A stretch of 64,000 nt of DNA, taken from positions 1,530,020 through 1,594,019 of the forward strand of contig NC_030998.1 of NCBI RefSeq assembly GCF_000149955.1, in the 5' to 3' direction. This document shows, one piece after another, positions 33,603 through 44,962 of the stretch (positions are counted from its first letter, which is position 1; each line of letters opens with the position of its first letter). The translations under genes were made by a program, and so were the position numbers. The DNA comes from Fusarium oxysporum f. sp. lycopersici 4287. Taxonomy: Eukaryota > Ascomycota > Sordariomycetes > Hypocreales > Nectriaceae. The notes under the pieces were generated by a model. It was not told the origin of the DNA. It saw nothing but the letters and a program-made list of their open reading frames with translations, and searched no databases.

Positions 33603-34893
33603 GGTGAAGTCTAAGGAATATCTTGGCCTGAGTCCATCGCGACTTGGCACGCTTATTATATACCGAACTCATGAATTCGAAGGATCGTAGGATTTCCGTC
33701 TAGACCGTACTGAGAGGAATGTTTAATGTCGGACCTGGTTTAGTGGTGGATATCAAGGCTGAGCATTCCAGGGGTCCCCTGTAGACTTAACTTTCTCAAC
33801 ATACCAGACAGCATTGCCGGTGTCTGAGCTTGGGACCTGTTCATTTCTAGCGGGACGAACCTCTGTGGCTGAGCTATTTGTATTTTCTGTCCTAGGATTT
33901 TGGTCTGTTTGAGACTTTTGCGAAGGAATAAAGGTCGTTATGCTTCATTTCTCGGATCCATTGTATATAAGCACTAACGGTCTCGAAACAGAACGGGCGT
34001 GGCGGAGGCAAATAGCGGGCCCTTAATTTTCGGGTCAGCACTGGATTTGGCAGGTTCTTCCTGGTGATTTTAAGAGTGATGTAGTGGATTCCCGGAATTC
34101 CGTGCTTGGGGGCGATTGTTGGACCTGTAATGTTGCTTCTCGGCCGGTTATAGTGAGACTTGGCCGCAAATGGCTTGATCTAAGATCGTAGATCTGTTCC
34201 AGGCTTTCAACGTGCTTCTCAAGAGCTGAGCTTTTAATAAAGTGTAGCTTGTCTAATAAGTTAATGGGTTGAGGGGAGCAGACGCATAGCAACATGATCC
34301 CAGCTATTGCCCTTCGAGGGTCTTCTTTTCTCTTGTTCTAACTAGCATCCCCAACACGATGCCCTTCAGACAGGATATTGCCACATCTAATATCGGCAGG
34401 TAGTATAGCACCAGAATCAACATTCTGACTGCCGTGCATTGATTCCGTGCCATGATGTTTAGGCTATGTGCAAATTGCCTTCCAAAAGCTGAAGTTAAGT
34501 AGGATTTTTCAGTGTGTTGGCTAGATATGTCTCGTTGAGATGCCATACGCTTTAACCATCAATCAATCAGTGCCATGATGTCTTCCAACCATGTGGAACT
34601 TTCAAGTCCATTTACTAATTTGATATACTGAATCTTTCTATCACTTGTCGTGTAACCGATATAGTGAATGACGTTATAATAGTATTGTAGCATTGTCGGC
34701 TTGCTCTCTTTCTCATCGGCCGCTTTCTACGTTCACTATTCTCTTTGCCCCCAAAAGCTCTCCACTAGCATCATGTTTCTGTCAGCCTCTCTCAATCTGG
34801 CTCAGGCCCAGTCAATCCAACACTCCATCAGGTAGCTTTTCACAGAGAAGGGTCAAGGCGTTTAGTAGACCACTGACTTTCACCAGTGATATT
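33603..34893. other. Intergenic region of 1.3 kb
   Basis: No supportable gene. Base composition shifts to AT-rich around 34.3-34.7 kb. The short minus ORFs at 34035-34295 and 34304-34546 have no features. Confidence 0.45.
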
Positions 34894-35688
34894 TTATTTC
34901 GCCACCAGTCGATTCAGTGCCCCTCTGGCTGCACGGGTCAAGATCAGTGCTTGTTTCAACACAGGTGCTGCGATTTCGTCCTTCGAAGTAAGTCTCCCCC
35001 AGGTCGAGCGTAGATCTTTTGCAGTCTGATCATGAGCCCAGCACGAGTACATAAAGTATAAGAAGTCCGATGATCCATTGCCTGTAAGAAAGAGTTTCGT
35101 ATATTTCAGGCATGGGAGTGATATATTGTCGTCGTCGGTCAGGACTTTAAAATCAGCGGGTGGTGTCATGGGGTAATTTCCCGGCCAGCGTAAGAAATGG
35201 TCCTGAATGCATGATGAGATCACAACGTAAATGGATTTTATCTGTCGGCTACCAGCGGTAACCCTACTTTGTAGAGCTTGATGGAGCTTTTGCAACTCTC
35301 CTCTAGTGGGTCGTGGTATAGCAATATAATCGACATCGGTTATCAGGGAAGAAAAGATCTCCAGTAAGGGTGCATCAAATGTTGTCAGAAGAACAGTGCT
35401 GAAATGTCGATTAATGAGAGCCCCATCGCCATCTGCCGCGGTCTGGTGCGCGATGATACGAGAAAGGACTTGCCGACTCTCAGAGCAGACTTGAGAGAGA
35501 ATCACTCCCCAAGAGATTGAGAAAGACCCAATCTTGGTTGGTTTCCCAAAGCGGTCTTCTATTCTCAGGTGTCGTTCCACGGAGATCATGCACTCCCATA
35601 TCATCTCACGGATCTCGAGAGGAAGCCTTGAAAAGCAAGAGAATGTTTGCAAGACTCCGTTTGCGGAGGCTACTTTGGAAGGATCCAT
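34894..35688 (-). CDS. 2EXR-domain protein
   Basis: Single exon, 264 aa. FSCFSRLPLEIREMIWECMI near residues 16-35 is the 2EXR signature of a large fungal family, followed by ILSQVCSESRQVLSR, its usual second part. The C-terminal half (YIAIPRPTRGELQKLHQAL, then SIYVVISSC) follows the family layout. Function of 2EXR proteins is not known; the motif is F-box-like in pattern, so adaptor roles have been guessed. No signal peptide or membrane helix. Intact. Confidence 0.85.
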   Translation of the reverse strand: MDPSKVASANGVLQTFSCFSRLPLEIREMIWECMISVERHLRIEDRFGKPTKIGSFSISWGVILSQVCSESRQVLSRIIAHQTAADGDGALINRHFSTVLLTTFDAPLLEIFSSLITDVDYIAIPRPTRGELQKLHQALQSRVTAGSRQIKSIYVVISSCIQDHFLRWPGNYPMTPPADFKVLTDDDNISLPCLKYTKLFLTGNGSSDFLYFMYSCWAHDQTAKDLRSTWGRLTSKDEIAAPVLKQALILTRAARGALNRLVAK

Positions 35689-37239
35689 GATGAGAATAGG
35701 ACGTTCGCTTAAGTACGTGCTGCCTACTTCGGAGGATTATTAATGGAGGAGTGAAAAGTGTAGCACAGAGCGAGGTAGGTATGGTTTGTTTTATGTCCTT
35801 CAAGAAAGGCTAAATCTTTTATCACAAGGCATGGCATAGAAAAGATAGCTTCACCTATGACACTTGCAATCTTGCCGTTGGCCTATGTGGTGGTACACAT
35901 GAACCCAAATCCTAACCTTCAATCCACATTAGCTACCCACTCCATCTATATGGCTGAGGGATGAAGTAAGCTCCAAGCCTGAGCGCAAAAGCAGACATCT
36001 CAGCACCACCTTATTTGTTATTGGCCCGTAGAGCCAGAGAGCGAGCTTGCTTCGTAAAAGCTTCTGATTTCGATAAAGCTTCCATACTGTCCATGACCCG
36101 AAGATTTGTATGATAATTCGACTCTAAAAGCCCAGAAGCAGAAAACTTTCTAGCACTGTCAGTTCGAGGTTCTGCCTCGAGATATCACGCACAATTCGCC
36201 TCATGTATTGACGTGATGTTCGCAAATATATCGTTTCGTACCGCTGTGTATGGAAAACCCTTATCCTTTGTAACATGGGAGACAAGGTATTACACGATAT
36301 TGGTGAATCACCAACAAGTCTCATCCTCTAAAGTCTCAAGCTCGTTTCCGGGTCTTTAGAGTTTAAGGTTAACCTTCAACCTTAAACTCACCCACCCAGG
36401 TCTAGAAACATTATAGAAGGGCGCGTATCACTCAATGCTACATATAATTATAGGGCAACTCGTGTCTCTCCTAGCCGCATCGATTAAGCGTCGTAAGTCT
36501 GCCTTGCCTGTAAGGCTCAAGATCCTGGTAAACAGCCATATTAGCCTAAAGGGATACTCTGCAGACATCTTAGCAGCAACTTCTCACTCTCGATTAATTG
36601 ATAGGACTGTACTATTGCAACAGACTATACGAGAATTACCATGCTTTGTTGTTAGTCTGTTGCAATTCCCCCTTTCGTATTGGCTCCTCACTCCATTGTA
36701 GAAGCCTGCACTCATGACGGCCGCCAGCAGGTAGACAATGTAAAGACCGCGCGTCGTGAGCAGATTCAGAATAGTCTGTTCTTCGCCGCATAAGACAACT
36801 GGCTTTATTAAGCCCGAATATTACGATTGCAATCCTACAACAGTGTCTCTTTTGCCTGATTCTCAGCCTAGAACAGAAAGTCCACGTAATCCCGCGATCC
36901 TCCTATGGCCTTATGCGTTCAACCAGCCAATAAGAATGGTGTCAGCCTGTCCGAATCTCCAAGTCCTCTGGAGGAAGAATATTATTTCCTATTCTATCGT
37001 TGTTGAAGTAACGCTAACATGGTTCGGCCTCGTGTTTCGACCTCGTGAGGGGTACTGCCAAGAATCCGACCAGGATAGGCGAATGCGGCGCAGTGTAGGA
37101 AGGATTGCAAAGGATTTTAAGGGTCCAATTGCAAGCTGTCAATACGAAAATCTTATACATATAAAATGGCATGGTATGGTACGCTTGGAACCTTTTGATT
37201 TCACATCTTCGCTCCACTTCCTTTCCTCAATAACTCAGT
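35689..37239. other. Intergenic region of 1.55 kb with a long hairpin
   Basis: No gene is supported. It contains a strong inverted repeat (listed separately, 36360-36388) and AT-rich stretches that could be remnants of a mobile element. The last 40 bases are the leader of the metalloprotease gene. Confidence 0.4.
36360..36388. repeat. Perfect 11-bp inverted repeat with 7-nt loop
   Basis: Arms AGTTTAAGGTT and AACCTTAAACT are perfect complements around a 7-nt loop. Flanking bases extend the symmetry imperfectly (GTTTC at about 36343 and GAAAC at about 36406). It could be a hairpin, a MITE fragment or chance. Confidence 0.6.
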
Positions 37240-38173
37240 ATGCATCTTCAATTTACTCTTGCCCTCGGCCTGTTGGCCAACTCTGTGGCAGCCGCTGGTT
37301 TTGACTGCGGCACCTCGGGCTCCAGCAGTAGCCTGAAAGCTCTATCAAAGGATCTTGCGAATAAGCATCTCGAGATTCGAGGACATCCTAAGAACGTAGA
37401 GGTCAAGACCTACGTCCACATCATTGCAGCAAGCAAGAAGGAAGAAGATGGCTATCTTAGTGCAAGTCATACCAAAGCATTTGCTGCATGTTTACTGACT
37501 CTTCCCAGCAATACACTGTCAAAGAGCAGATGGATCTCCTAAACAAAAGCTACAAGCCATGGAACTTCTCATTCAAGTTGATGAAGACCACCAGAACCAT
37601 CAACGAATCCTGGGCATCACCCGTCGGCAGCCCAGGTAGCCCCGACACCGAAGGTGATCTCCGAGCCGCTCTTCGTGAGGGAAGTTACAAGGATCTCAAT
37701 CTTTACTACATCGTGGACATGTCTCCTGGTGGAAAGTGCGAGCTCCCTGTTACCAATCCTACCAAACAGCAAGTTATCTACGATGGCTGCCTCATGAGGC
37801 CTACAACGCCTGGTGAGACACCTCCCAAGTTTCACTTTGTAACAGTTCACGAGGTCGGCCACTGGCTTGGTCTGGAACATACCTTTGAGAATGGCTGTGA
37901 GGAGCCTGGTGACTATGTCGATGATACTCCTTATGAGGACTATCCTACCGACCCTGATACTTGCCCTGAACCGGGCCGCAACACTTGTCCTGACAAGCCT
38001 GGACTAGACCCTATTGACAACTTTATGAACTATGTTCCTCCGTAAGTGCAATCACTGCGATGCTAAATTTGGATAGAACACTTACGATCTCTAGTGACTG
38101 TGGTCCTAAGCGTTTTACGCCCGGTCAGGCTGAGCGCATGCACAAGCTTTGGAAGATGCTGCGAGCGAACTGA
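37240..38173 (+). CDS. Secreted M43 (pappalysin/MEP1-like) metalloprotease, doubtful first intron
   Basis: About 270 aa in three exons. MHLQFTLALGLLANSVAAAG is a signal peptide. HEVGHWLGLEH is the zinc site (HExxHxxGxxH) and NFMNY the Met-turn. Cys-rich stretches (FENGCEEPGDYVDDTP, DPDTCPEPGRNTC) are typical of fungal extracellular MEP1-like enzymes, which cleave proteins outside the cell and include virulence factors in animal pathogens. The last intron (about 38044-38094) is clean. The first junction is not: the good acceptor before QYTVKEQMDLLN is phase 0, but both nearby GT donors (37460, 37466) are phase 1. Only a later acceptor at 37523-37524 restores frame, deleting about eight residues. 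Either that splice is used or this copy carries a 1-nt indel. Confidence 0.8.
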
Positions 38174-38554
38174 GGCTGCTGCGTTGGGAAGTGTAGCTAA
38201 CGAGATTTTGGCGCGGAGTGGCAATGTGGTTGAGACGGAGGAGTTTGGGATGAGACAACATTGGAGCCAAGGGCGAGTATAGAACGAATTTACAAATATT
38301 AGTGCCATTGATCCTACTGGTGCAAGACACCATCAGACTCAGTTATACAGACTTTAATAGCTAGTAACGTTATACGGTTAACTTAATTAAACATGCCTTG
38401 CAAAACTGCCAAAGAAACAAACACATATTTAAGGAACTATTAAATAAATAGTATTATTTACAGAGCGACATTTGAACTTTCGTATATAAAAAGAATCCAA
38501 GCTTCACAAAATGCATAAAGTGGGAAAGGACCTGTTGCAAGCAAAAAAAGAGTT
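38174..38554. other. AT-rich intergenic region
   Basis: No gene is seen between the protease and the tRNA-Phe gene. Confidence 0.5.
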
Positions 38555-38647
38555 TGCGGTTTATGTGGATCGAACACATGACCTTCAGATATCAATTGAT
38601 TGAAGTTTGACTTCAGTCTGACGCTCTCCCAACTGAGCTAAACCCGC
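38555..38647 (-). tRNA. tRNA-Phe (GAA) with intron
   Basis: The minus strand has GCGGGTTTAGCTCAGTTGGG (acceptor 5' strand and D-arm, box A), the anticodon arm CAGAC-TGAAG interrupted one base after the anticodon by an intron of about 20 nt, then ATCTG and the T-arm ATGTG-TTCGATC-CACAT. The acceptor has one G-A mismatch (position 5 with 68), so this copy may be slightly off-consensus. Confidence 0.88.
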
Positions 38648-38900
38648 CGACAGATAGGAATTTAGTTCAGTAAGACGCTCATTAGCCGAGGCCGCGCTGG
38701 TGCAAGGAACACTACTACCCTGGACTTCAACATTGGAGATATATGAACATCGCCTTACTATTATGACTTCCGCCTTCGATTTATACTATCTTCCACACGT
38801 CATAACTGGTTTCAAGCGTACCGCAAGCTACGCGAGTTCCTGGGTAGCCCTCCTATCTGCGAGATCAACTTGAAAAATACTTTGAGCGGACAATCTTGGG
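38648..38900. repeat. tRNA-Phe flanking segment duplicated at 45330-45530
   Basis: The flank upstream of tRNA-Phe (CGACAGATA, then CATTAGCCGA, and around 38825-38890 GGGTAGCCCT then CTATCTGCGAG) reappears in the same order and orientation at 45354-45530. It marks an old segmental duplication. No intact gene is seen in it. Confidence 0.65.
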
Positions 38901-39048
38901 CATGACTACAACCAAGCGGTGGGAAAGGAACAAACTCAGGGTCATCCCATTGCTTTGGAAGTGGGTGCGCAAGCAATCCCGGCCCATACATGTCGCCAAA
39001 AACTTCTGAACGTGGGAGTTCAATTGGATTTGACAAGTGTGGGGGTGC

Positions 39049-39711
39049 TTACGATTCAGAAGCTGGAGGCTGAAGATGTCCCGGTGATGGATCTGGAGCC
39101 AGAGAAGAGTTGGAGCTGTTCCATCTTGGTGGAGGCAGCGGTGGAGGCACTTCTTATGGTATGTCTATGTAGAGTCTGTCAATGGCAGTGGCATGTGTAG
39201 ATGGAGCTTCTTCGTTAGAAAGCCCAGCCTCAATCGTGGGCAGATTTGATGCGTGCGCCGATGGTCCTGAGATCAAAGAAGGTAGAAGATAATTTGGTTG
39301 TGTAGGTCGAAAAGTATCGCGGTTAGTATTTGGTATTGGTGAAAGTGGAGGCGGAGGCGGCATGGCATCTCTTATAATAACGTGAACCTGGGCAGGCGCA
39401 GTTTGGAAGCTAGGAAATGATGTTTGAGAGGAGAGGCCATCGCGGCTAGTATCCCATTGTGGTTGAAATGGTGGCGGAGGCGGGATGCTTTCTCTTCTAA
39501 TGACGTGGGCCTGCGTAGACCACCCTTGATACTTAGGAAATGCAGTTCCCGGTTCAGTCGTCCTAGGCTCTAGCAGGGCCAAATTTGATCGAGACGAATA
39601 ACTCTCGTCTGTCCAAGGGCTATCTTTTCCCTCTTCAGAAAATTCTGCATTGAGTGACGCGACCATAGGCGGGGCTGTGTATAGCTCCCGATTCAAGTCG
39701 GAATTGTCCAT
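39049..39711 (-). pseudogene. Proline-rich repeat protein gene with in-frame stop (intact ORF 39154-39711)
   Basis: The ORF at 39711-39154 encodes 185 aa with two similar blocks: HVIRRESIPPPPPFQPQWD and HVIIRDAMPPPPPLSPIP. Directly after its TAA (39154-39156), the same frame continues with a third block (EVPPPLPPPRWNSSNSS) up to a second TAA at 39049. The first stop therefore falls inside a repeat, which suggests a nonsense change in a longer protein. The region before the stop offers no GT donor to splice it out. Composition is low-complexity and disordered; no domain. The function is unknown, and a genuine shorter protein remains possible. It is divergent to the broken NACHT gene. Confidence 0.45.
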
Positions 39712-40077
39712 GGTGGTAGTGGATCTGGAGTTGACAGAGAGTCGACTAGTGAAGTCGTTATATGCTTGCCGCTAATTGGAAACACGAGGCTATGCGAAGA
39801 TGGACGGAGTAAGGACGATGAGGTACATAATAACACTACGGTGCGGGGTATCTCAACTAGGCTAACGAAAAGGCAGCTAAAACAAGGCGAACCATGCATG
39901 CACTCCTTTTATATAGGCCCAGTCCAGCCTCATCTGGCTCAAATGCTTGCATGTGCATCGGCCCGCCATAAAATCCAGTCAGCAAGGTATATCAGTGGTG
40001 TAGTGAGCTGTGCCCTCGAGCCCAACCCGGAAGCTGATTCTCACACTCATTTCATTCTCATCCTAGAAAGAAGAACA
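39712..40077. other. Divergent intergenic region
   Basis: Upstream of both the proline-rich ORF and the NACHT relic. Nothing else is seen. Confidence 0.4.
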
Positions 40078-42598
40078 ATGGCGGAACTTGCTACCACAGC
40101 GCTGGTGGGCAACATACTTCAGTTCCTGGAGGTTGGTATCAAATTGTCGGCGACAGCGCGAAGAGCTTACAAGTCTATCGACGGCTGCATAAAGGAAGAC
40201 AAAGACTTACTTACCGATACGGGACGCTTACATAGCCTGATCAGCTCTATTCAAACGAACCGATCTCACACACAAGGAAATGGCCAGGCGGCGGTTGACG
40301 ATAGCGTCGTTCAAGCCGCCAAAGCCTGTGATGAATACGCTTCCGAACTCACAACCCTACTCGAAACCATGAGCATTCGGCCCGGAGTGACTCGTACCTC
40401 AGAGTCTCTCAGAGTCAGTCCCCGTCGAATATTGAAAAATGGGGATATTCACGACCTGGAAGCAAAAATGGTTAGTGCGCGGGAAACTCTGATTCTTGGC
40501 TTGACAGCAGAATTTTCACAAGTTTCGCTGGCCACGCCTCTCTATTTGCCATTCCACTGAGGCCTAATATTAGTTCTAATCAATCATCCGTCATCACTGC
40601 CATTAATAAATTAAGAGCCCAAAGCGTCGCGCTGGAAGCCAACACCACTACCAAGCTTGAGTCTCTCAAGTCTCTGATCCTAAAAGTCAAACCGAATGAT
40701 AAAGACTCAACTGTCCAAATGATAGGACATCTTAAGAATCTTCTCCCTGAAGCCCAACGGGTCAAAAGACAACACAGTTTACTCAAGAGTCTTCTATTTC
40801 ACACGATCAAACAGGGGCATAACGCTATTCCCGAGCGTCACCAAGACACGTTCAAGTGGGTATTCGAGCGTGACACCCATCAATTTTGTGAATGGTTGGA
40901 ATCAGAAAGTGGCTTCTTTTGGGTCAAGGGCAAAGCCGGGAGCGGAAAATCAACCTTGATGAAGTATCTCTCGGACTCTGCCATCAGTGAACCTCTGGGA
41001 TCATTAGGAACTTGGCCTGGTTTTTGAGAGTCTCTCCAGCGAACAATGTCTCGGACTGAGATTTTGCTTTTTTATTGATGGCCTGGATGAATACACTGCG
41101 GGCAGGCAGCGCTATACTGGTACATTTGAGGAGCTGCTCGAACCATTGAGAATCCTGGCTAGGTCTGATTCAATCAAGATATGCGTTTCCAGCCGTCCCT
41201 GGAATGCATTTGATGAAGAGTTCAAAAACCTGGGCTACAAAATACAACTGGAAGGTCTTACAGGGGAAGATATTAGGAACTACGTGAAGGAGGAGCTGGG
41301 TGCTGATCCCAATTTTCAAAGGCTATCCAGAACGGATTCTAGATGCTCCATGATATCCAACAACATCGTTGAACGGGCTCAAGGAGTTTTCCTTTGGGTC
41401 ATACTTGTGGTCAATTATTTGAGAGGAGGGCTTCGAAACAACGATGATTACTCCGATCTCCTCCAAAGGCTGAATGATCTTCCAGATGATCTCGAAGAGT
41501 ACTTTAAATACATGCTCCAGACCATCGAAGATGTGTACTGAGAAAGCACCACGCGAATCTTTAGAACGGTCATCGCCGCAGAACAGTCGTTACCACTTCT
41601 CGGCTTCAGCTTCCTCTACCAGGAGATGGGCGATCCCGGCTACGCAGTTGCAATGTAATCAAAGCACCTGTCAGACGGAACTCATGAGCGCAGTTGCCAA
41701 CGGTCGAGAACACGGCTCAATGCACGCTGCCGCGATTTACTTTATGTCACTGATAACAAGGCAGAGAATGGAGTCTTCAGGTACCAAGTCGACTTTCTTC
41801 ATCGAACTGTCAGAGACTTCTTCTTAGATAGGAATGTCTTAGAAGAAATGGTCCAGCAAAGAACCACAAAGAAGTTTGATCCTCATTTGTCATTTTGTAA
41901 GGTTATGCTTGCATTGATTAAGACATCATACACGAATGAGATATATTCGGAGAAGGGCAAACACAACCTCTTCCTTGCCGAACGGCTTATGCATTACGCA
42001 CACAGCGTTGAAGGGACATTCATACAATTTGAAGGGACTGCAATCGGACCAGATGCACCAAAAGAGCTTGGTTGAAGTTTTTCGCATTTTAGATAACCTG
42101 GAACGAACAAATTGATACCGGTTTGGATCTACTTCTAACAGTTTGCCGCCGATGAAACGCAGACGCACCAATAGAGAGCCTTTCGACGTGAGAACTTTCT
42201 TGGCATCTGCAATCCAGGCCAGGTTGTCACTCTATGTTCAGGAGCGGCTTCGGAAAGAGCCCCAAGAAATTCGATTGAAAGCTGGTCGTCCCTTGCTCGA
42301 TTACGCATTTCGACCAGATTCGGGTACGCCGCAGGAAACAAGTGGACTAGAGCAAGGCCCTGTGGCACCCCTTCTGAGAGTTCTTCTGGATCTCGGGGCT
42401 AAGCCAAACCTCAGAGGGTCTGGTTACAAGAAAGACACACCTTGGGAGCTGTTCCTGGAGTTTTGTTATCAAAATCGCGTAAGAGGGAAAGATTTCGCGT
42501 TCATGGAAAATATCGGAGCTGCTATGGAGATTATGATAGCGCGCGTATGGTGCGAGAGTCGATGGGACCTTCAAATTGTCCGAAAGACTCGCTTGTGA
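40078..42598 (+). pseudogene. Broken NACHT/STAND (fungal NLR-like) gene
   Basis: The parts are in order but in three frames. The N-terminal helical domain starts MAELATTALVGNILQFLEVG and breaks near 40520. In a second frame, ANTTTKLESLKSLILKVK, then HQDTFKWVFERD and the P-loop GKAGSGKST (about 40927-40953) lead to a stop at 41025. The Walker B block FCFFIDGLDEY (about 41062-41094) returns in the first frame only about 37 codons after the P-loop, so most of the sequence usually between them is deleted. Then ICVSSRPWNAFDEEF and FLWVILVVNYLRGGL are intact up to TGA at 41539. The same frame continues through TAA at 41656 (VDFLHRTVRDFFLD) to a stop at 42073. A last part in a third frame has LLRVLLDLGAKPNLRG, an ankyrin-like unit. 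Such proteins sense non-self and trigger cell death; this copy cannot. Confidence 0.85.
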
Positions 42599-42911
42599 GT
42601 TTGCGGAGGTTATTGAGCACCTGAGCATACCGCCCCATTCAGTCGACAGAATTCGAGACATTATTCAAAAAAGAGATGGAATTCGATGGTTTCTCTGGAA
42701 TATTATTTCTTTGGTACAACGGTGGATTGAGGTAATGAGAGCCTTTCTGCAATAGGCGTCCACGTACAGAGGACTGCAGGCTGTTCCCTGTAGCAAACAT
42801 CGCTACACCGTGGTCGGGCAACTGAGCTTTATTGCTTGTGACAATTAGGGCTAGACGGACGACGATGCCGCTAAGGGTTGAAATTGAAAGAAAAAGGAAA
42901 TATTAAATAGC
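42599..42911. other. Spacer between NACHT relic and HET gene
   Basis: Possibly further decayed C-terminal sequence of the NACHT relic (up to about 42730). No intact gene. Confidence 0.4.
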
Positions 42912-44713
42912 TCATATAATGTGGACTTCCTCTACAGTGACACTCCCAGATACCAAATATGTATAGGCTGGGGAAGAGCTGGGGTTACTTATCAGTCCAA
43001 TACGTTCCATCTGGTTTAGGTTTGTATTGCTCCTTTGAACTACAAGAGCGTGAAGTCCTTTGTGCATATTCTGTAGTCCCTCAACGAGTGTCAATAATGG
43101 AATAATAAACACTGTTTGTAGTTCCTGGACGAAATGAGTTCTGTCAGGCTTCCAGGTTAGCCTATTGTCATCGATGTGCAGTTCACCATCCCTGTAGACA
43201 GCGCTGAGCATTGAGCATTCCAGTGTGATAAAACCATCTGTGAACTGACCCGTAGCAGAAGCACCCTTCAAAGAGCACTTTGCTTCTAGCACTCGAGCCC
43301 AGGTTCTAAAATTGTTGGATGAAAGATATGGCCAGCAATACAAATACTGCTCGTATTCTATTGATCCATTGACAGATGCCCAAGACCAGCTCGGTGCTCG
43401 CCATTGCCTATCTTGCAGCTCGTTTGACGTACTGAACCAGCACATGTCAAGAAGTAGAGTATCTCTCCACAGCCCTGCCAGATATTCGTGCCCAGTCTTT
43501 CGACGTATCGCTTCCGCCAGCCCAGACAAAGCAGGTAGCTTATCTGAACTGTACGTCAGTCGCAGGTGGGAGTATTGTATGACCATTTCTCGCCAGAGAA
43601 GATCCAGTTTCGTATCTAAGTTCCGAGAAGGAGTCTCTTTGATATGATCATGGAATTCACCCTTGTCGACCTCTTGAAGCCTGTAGGTCGCGTAGCCGCA
43701 TTCGCATGTACGGCCATACAGGCACTCCCAAAGAAGTTCCTGGCGACCAAAGTACAGTGTGCGAGGGGATAGAATCCTCTCCTGATATACCCATCCTCTT
43801 GTTAATAAGGGAAAGTCTGGAAGGGCGTGCTCTGGGGTTGCTTTGCGAAGGGAAATGCTTCATTTATGCATCTTCACCAACCCCTCCAAAGGTACGCCTT
43901 GAGGCTGATTGCTAAAAAGACCATCTTCGACTGAGTTGGCCCACAAAGGAGCCAAGGTCAAGTATGAGTTGTAGTAAATATCCGACATTTTGCTGAATTC
44001 TTCGTTCCAGTCGGCATGGGCAGCACCCGCCTTACCGCCTTCGCCATGTTGTTGTATGATGCATAGTGCATCGATCCATAGGTACTGCAATTTCAGTGCG
44101 CGAGTGATTTCGATAGCGTCTCTGAAGGCTTTCGGCAAGTCGCTGATGCCGATTCCTTTTTTGTGCTGCTCCATATTTTCGATCGTTGTTGAGATGAAAG
44201 GATTAGGTCCCCAGCAATACGAAAGACAGATGTAGTGCCCTCTTTCGTCGTTCCGCGTTTCTTTGAGAGTGACGGTGGGAGAATCGTCTTGCCCCAGGTC
44301 AAGCACCCGCTTGGGAAGAATGGAATCGACAGGGGGGCTACATCGTGGATTATGAGACCGTGGGTGTTCGTTGATGCATATATCCAGCCAGCGACGAGCA
44401 GCAGAAGCCGCATATGAGAGAACTGTTGACTCTGTAAACAGCTGCGGCCTCTTTAGTTGCCACAGGTTTTCAGTGCCTATCAACAGCACAAGCATGAGCT
44501 TTCATCTTCAAAGGACGAGATCTTAACTGACCGTCAAGTCCTTGCAAGACACAACATTTTTGCTCGTCGCTAAGAACTAATGAAGGGGTTCCTAGGAAGG
44601 TTATTTGAGAAAGCTGCAACGGCAGGTCCTTGATGAAACCAAGCTCATGAAAGTTCCTGGCAATAAATCTGCAAGATGGGCAACTATTTGAGATCCCGCC
44701 GATATGATGAGTT
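42912..44713 (-). pseudogene. HET-domain (heterokaryon incompatibility) gene with premature stop, 5' end in assembly gap
   Basis: Reading from the gap: NSCPSCRFIARNFHELG, then an intron at about 44533-44477 joining QGLDG to TENLWQLKRPQLF. The HET domain follows: GHYICLSYCWGPNPFISTT, LPKAFRDAIEITRALKLQYL and WIDALCIIQ, then MSDIYYNSYLTLAPLWA. A TGA at 43860-43862 interrupts the frame; without a shift it goes on with TRGWVYQERILSPRTLYFGR and LLWECLYG, the usual end of the domain, and about 220 more codons to a stop at 42912. HET proteins drive cell death after fusion with unlike strains. Only one nonsense codon and an otherwise clean frame suggest a recent or allele-specific loss. The first exon is hidden in the N-run at 44714-44962. 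Confidence 0.85.
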
Positions 44714-44962
44714 NNNNNNNNNNNNNNNNNNNNNNNNNNNNNNNNNNNNNNNNNNNNNNNNNNNNNNNNNNNNNNNNNNNNNNNNNNNNNNNNNNNNNNN
44801 NNNNNNNNNNNNNNNNNNNNNNNNNNNNNNNNNNNNNNNNNNNNNNNNNNNNNNNNNNNNNNNNNNNNNNNNNNNNNNNNNNNNNNNNNNNNNNNNNNNN
44901 NNNNNNNNNNNNNNNNNNNNNNNNNNNNNNNNNNNNNNNNNNNNNNNNNNNNNNNNNNNNNN
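44714..44962. other. Assembly gap (run of N)
   Basis: 249 unknown bases. The gap removes the 5' end of the HET gene. ORFs shown as strings of X across it are artefacts. Confidence 0.99.
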
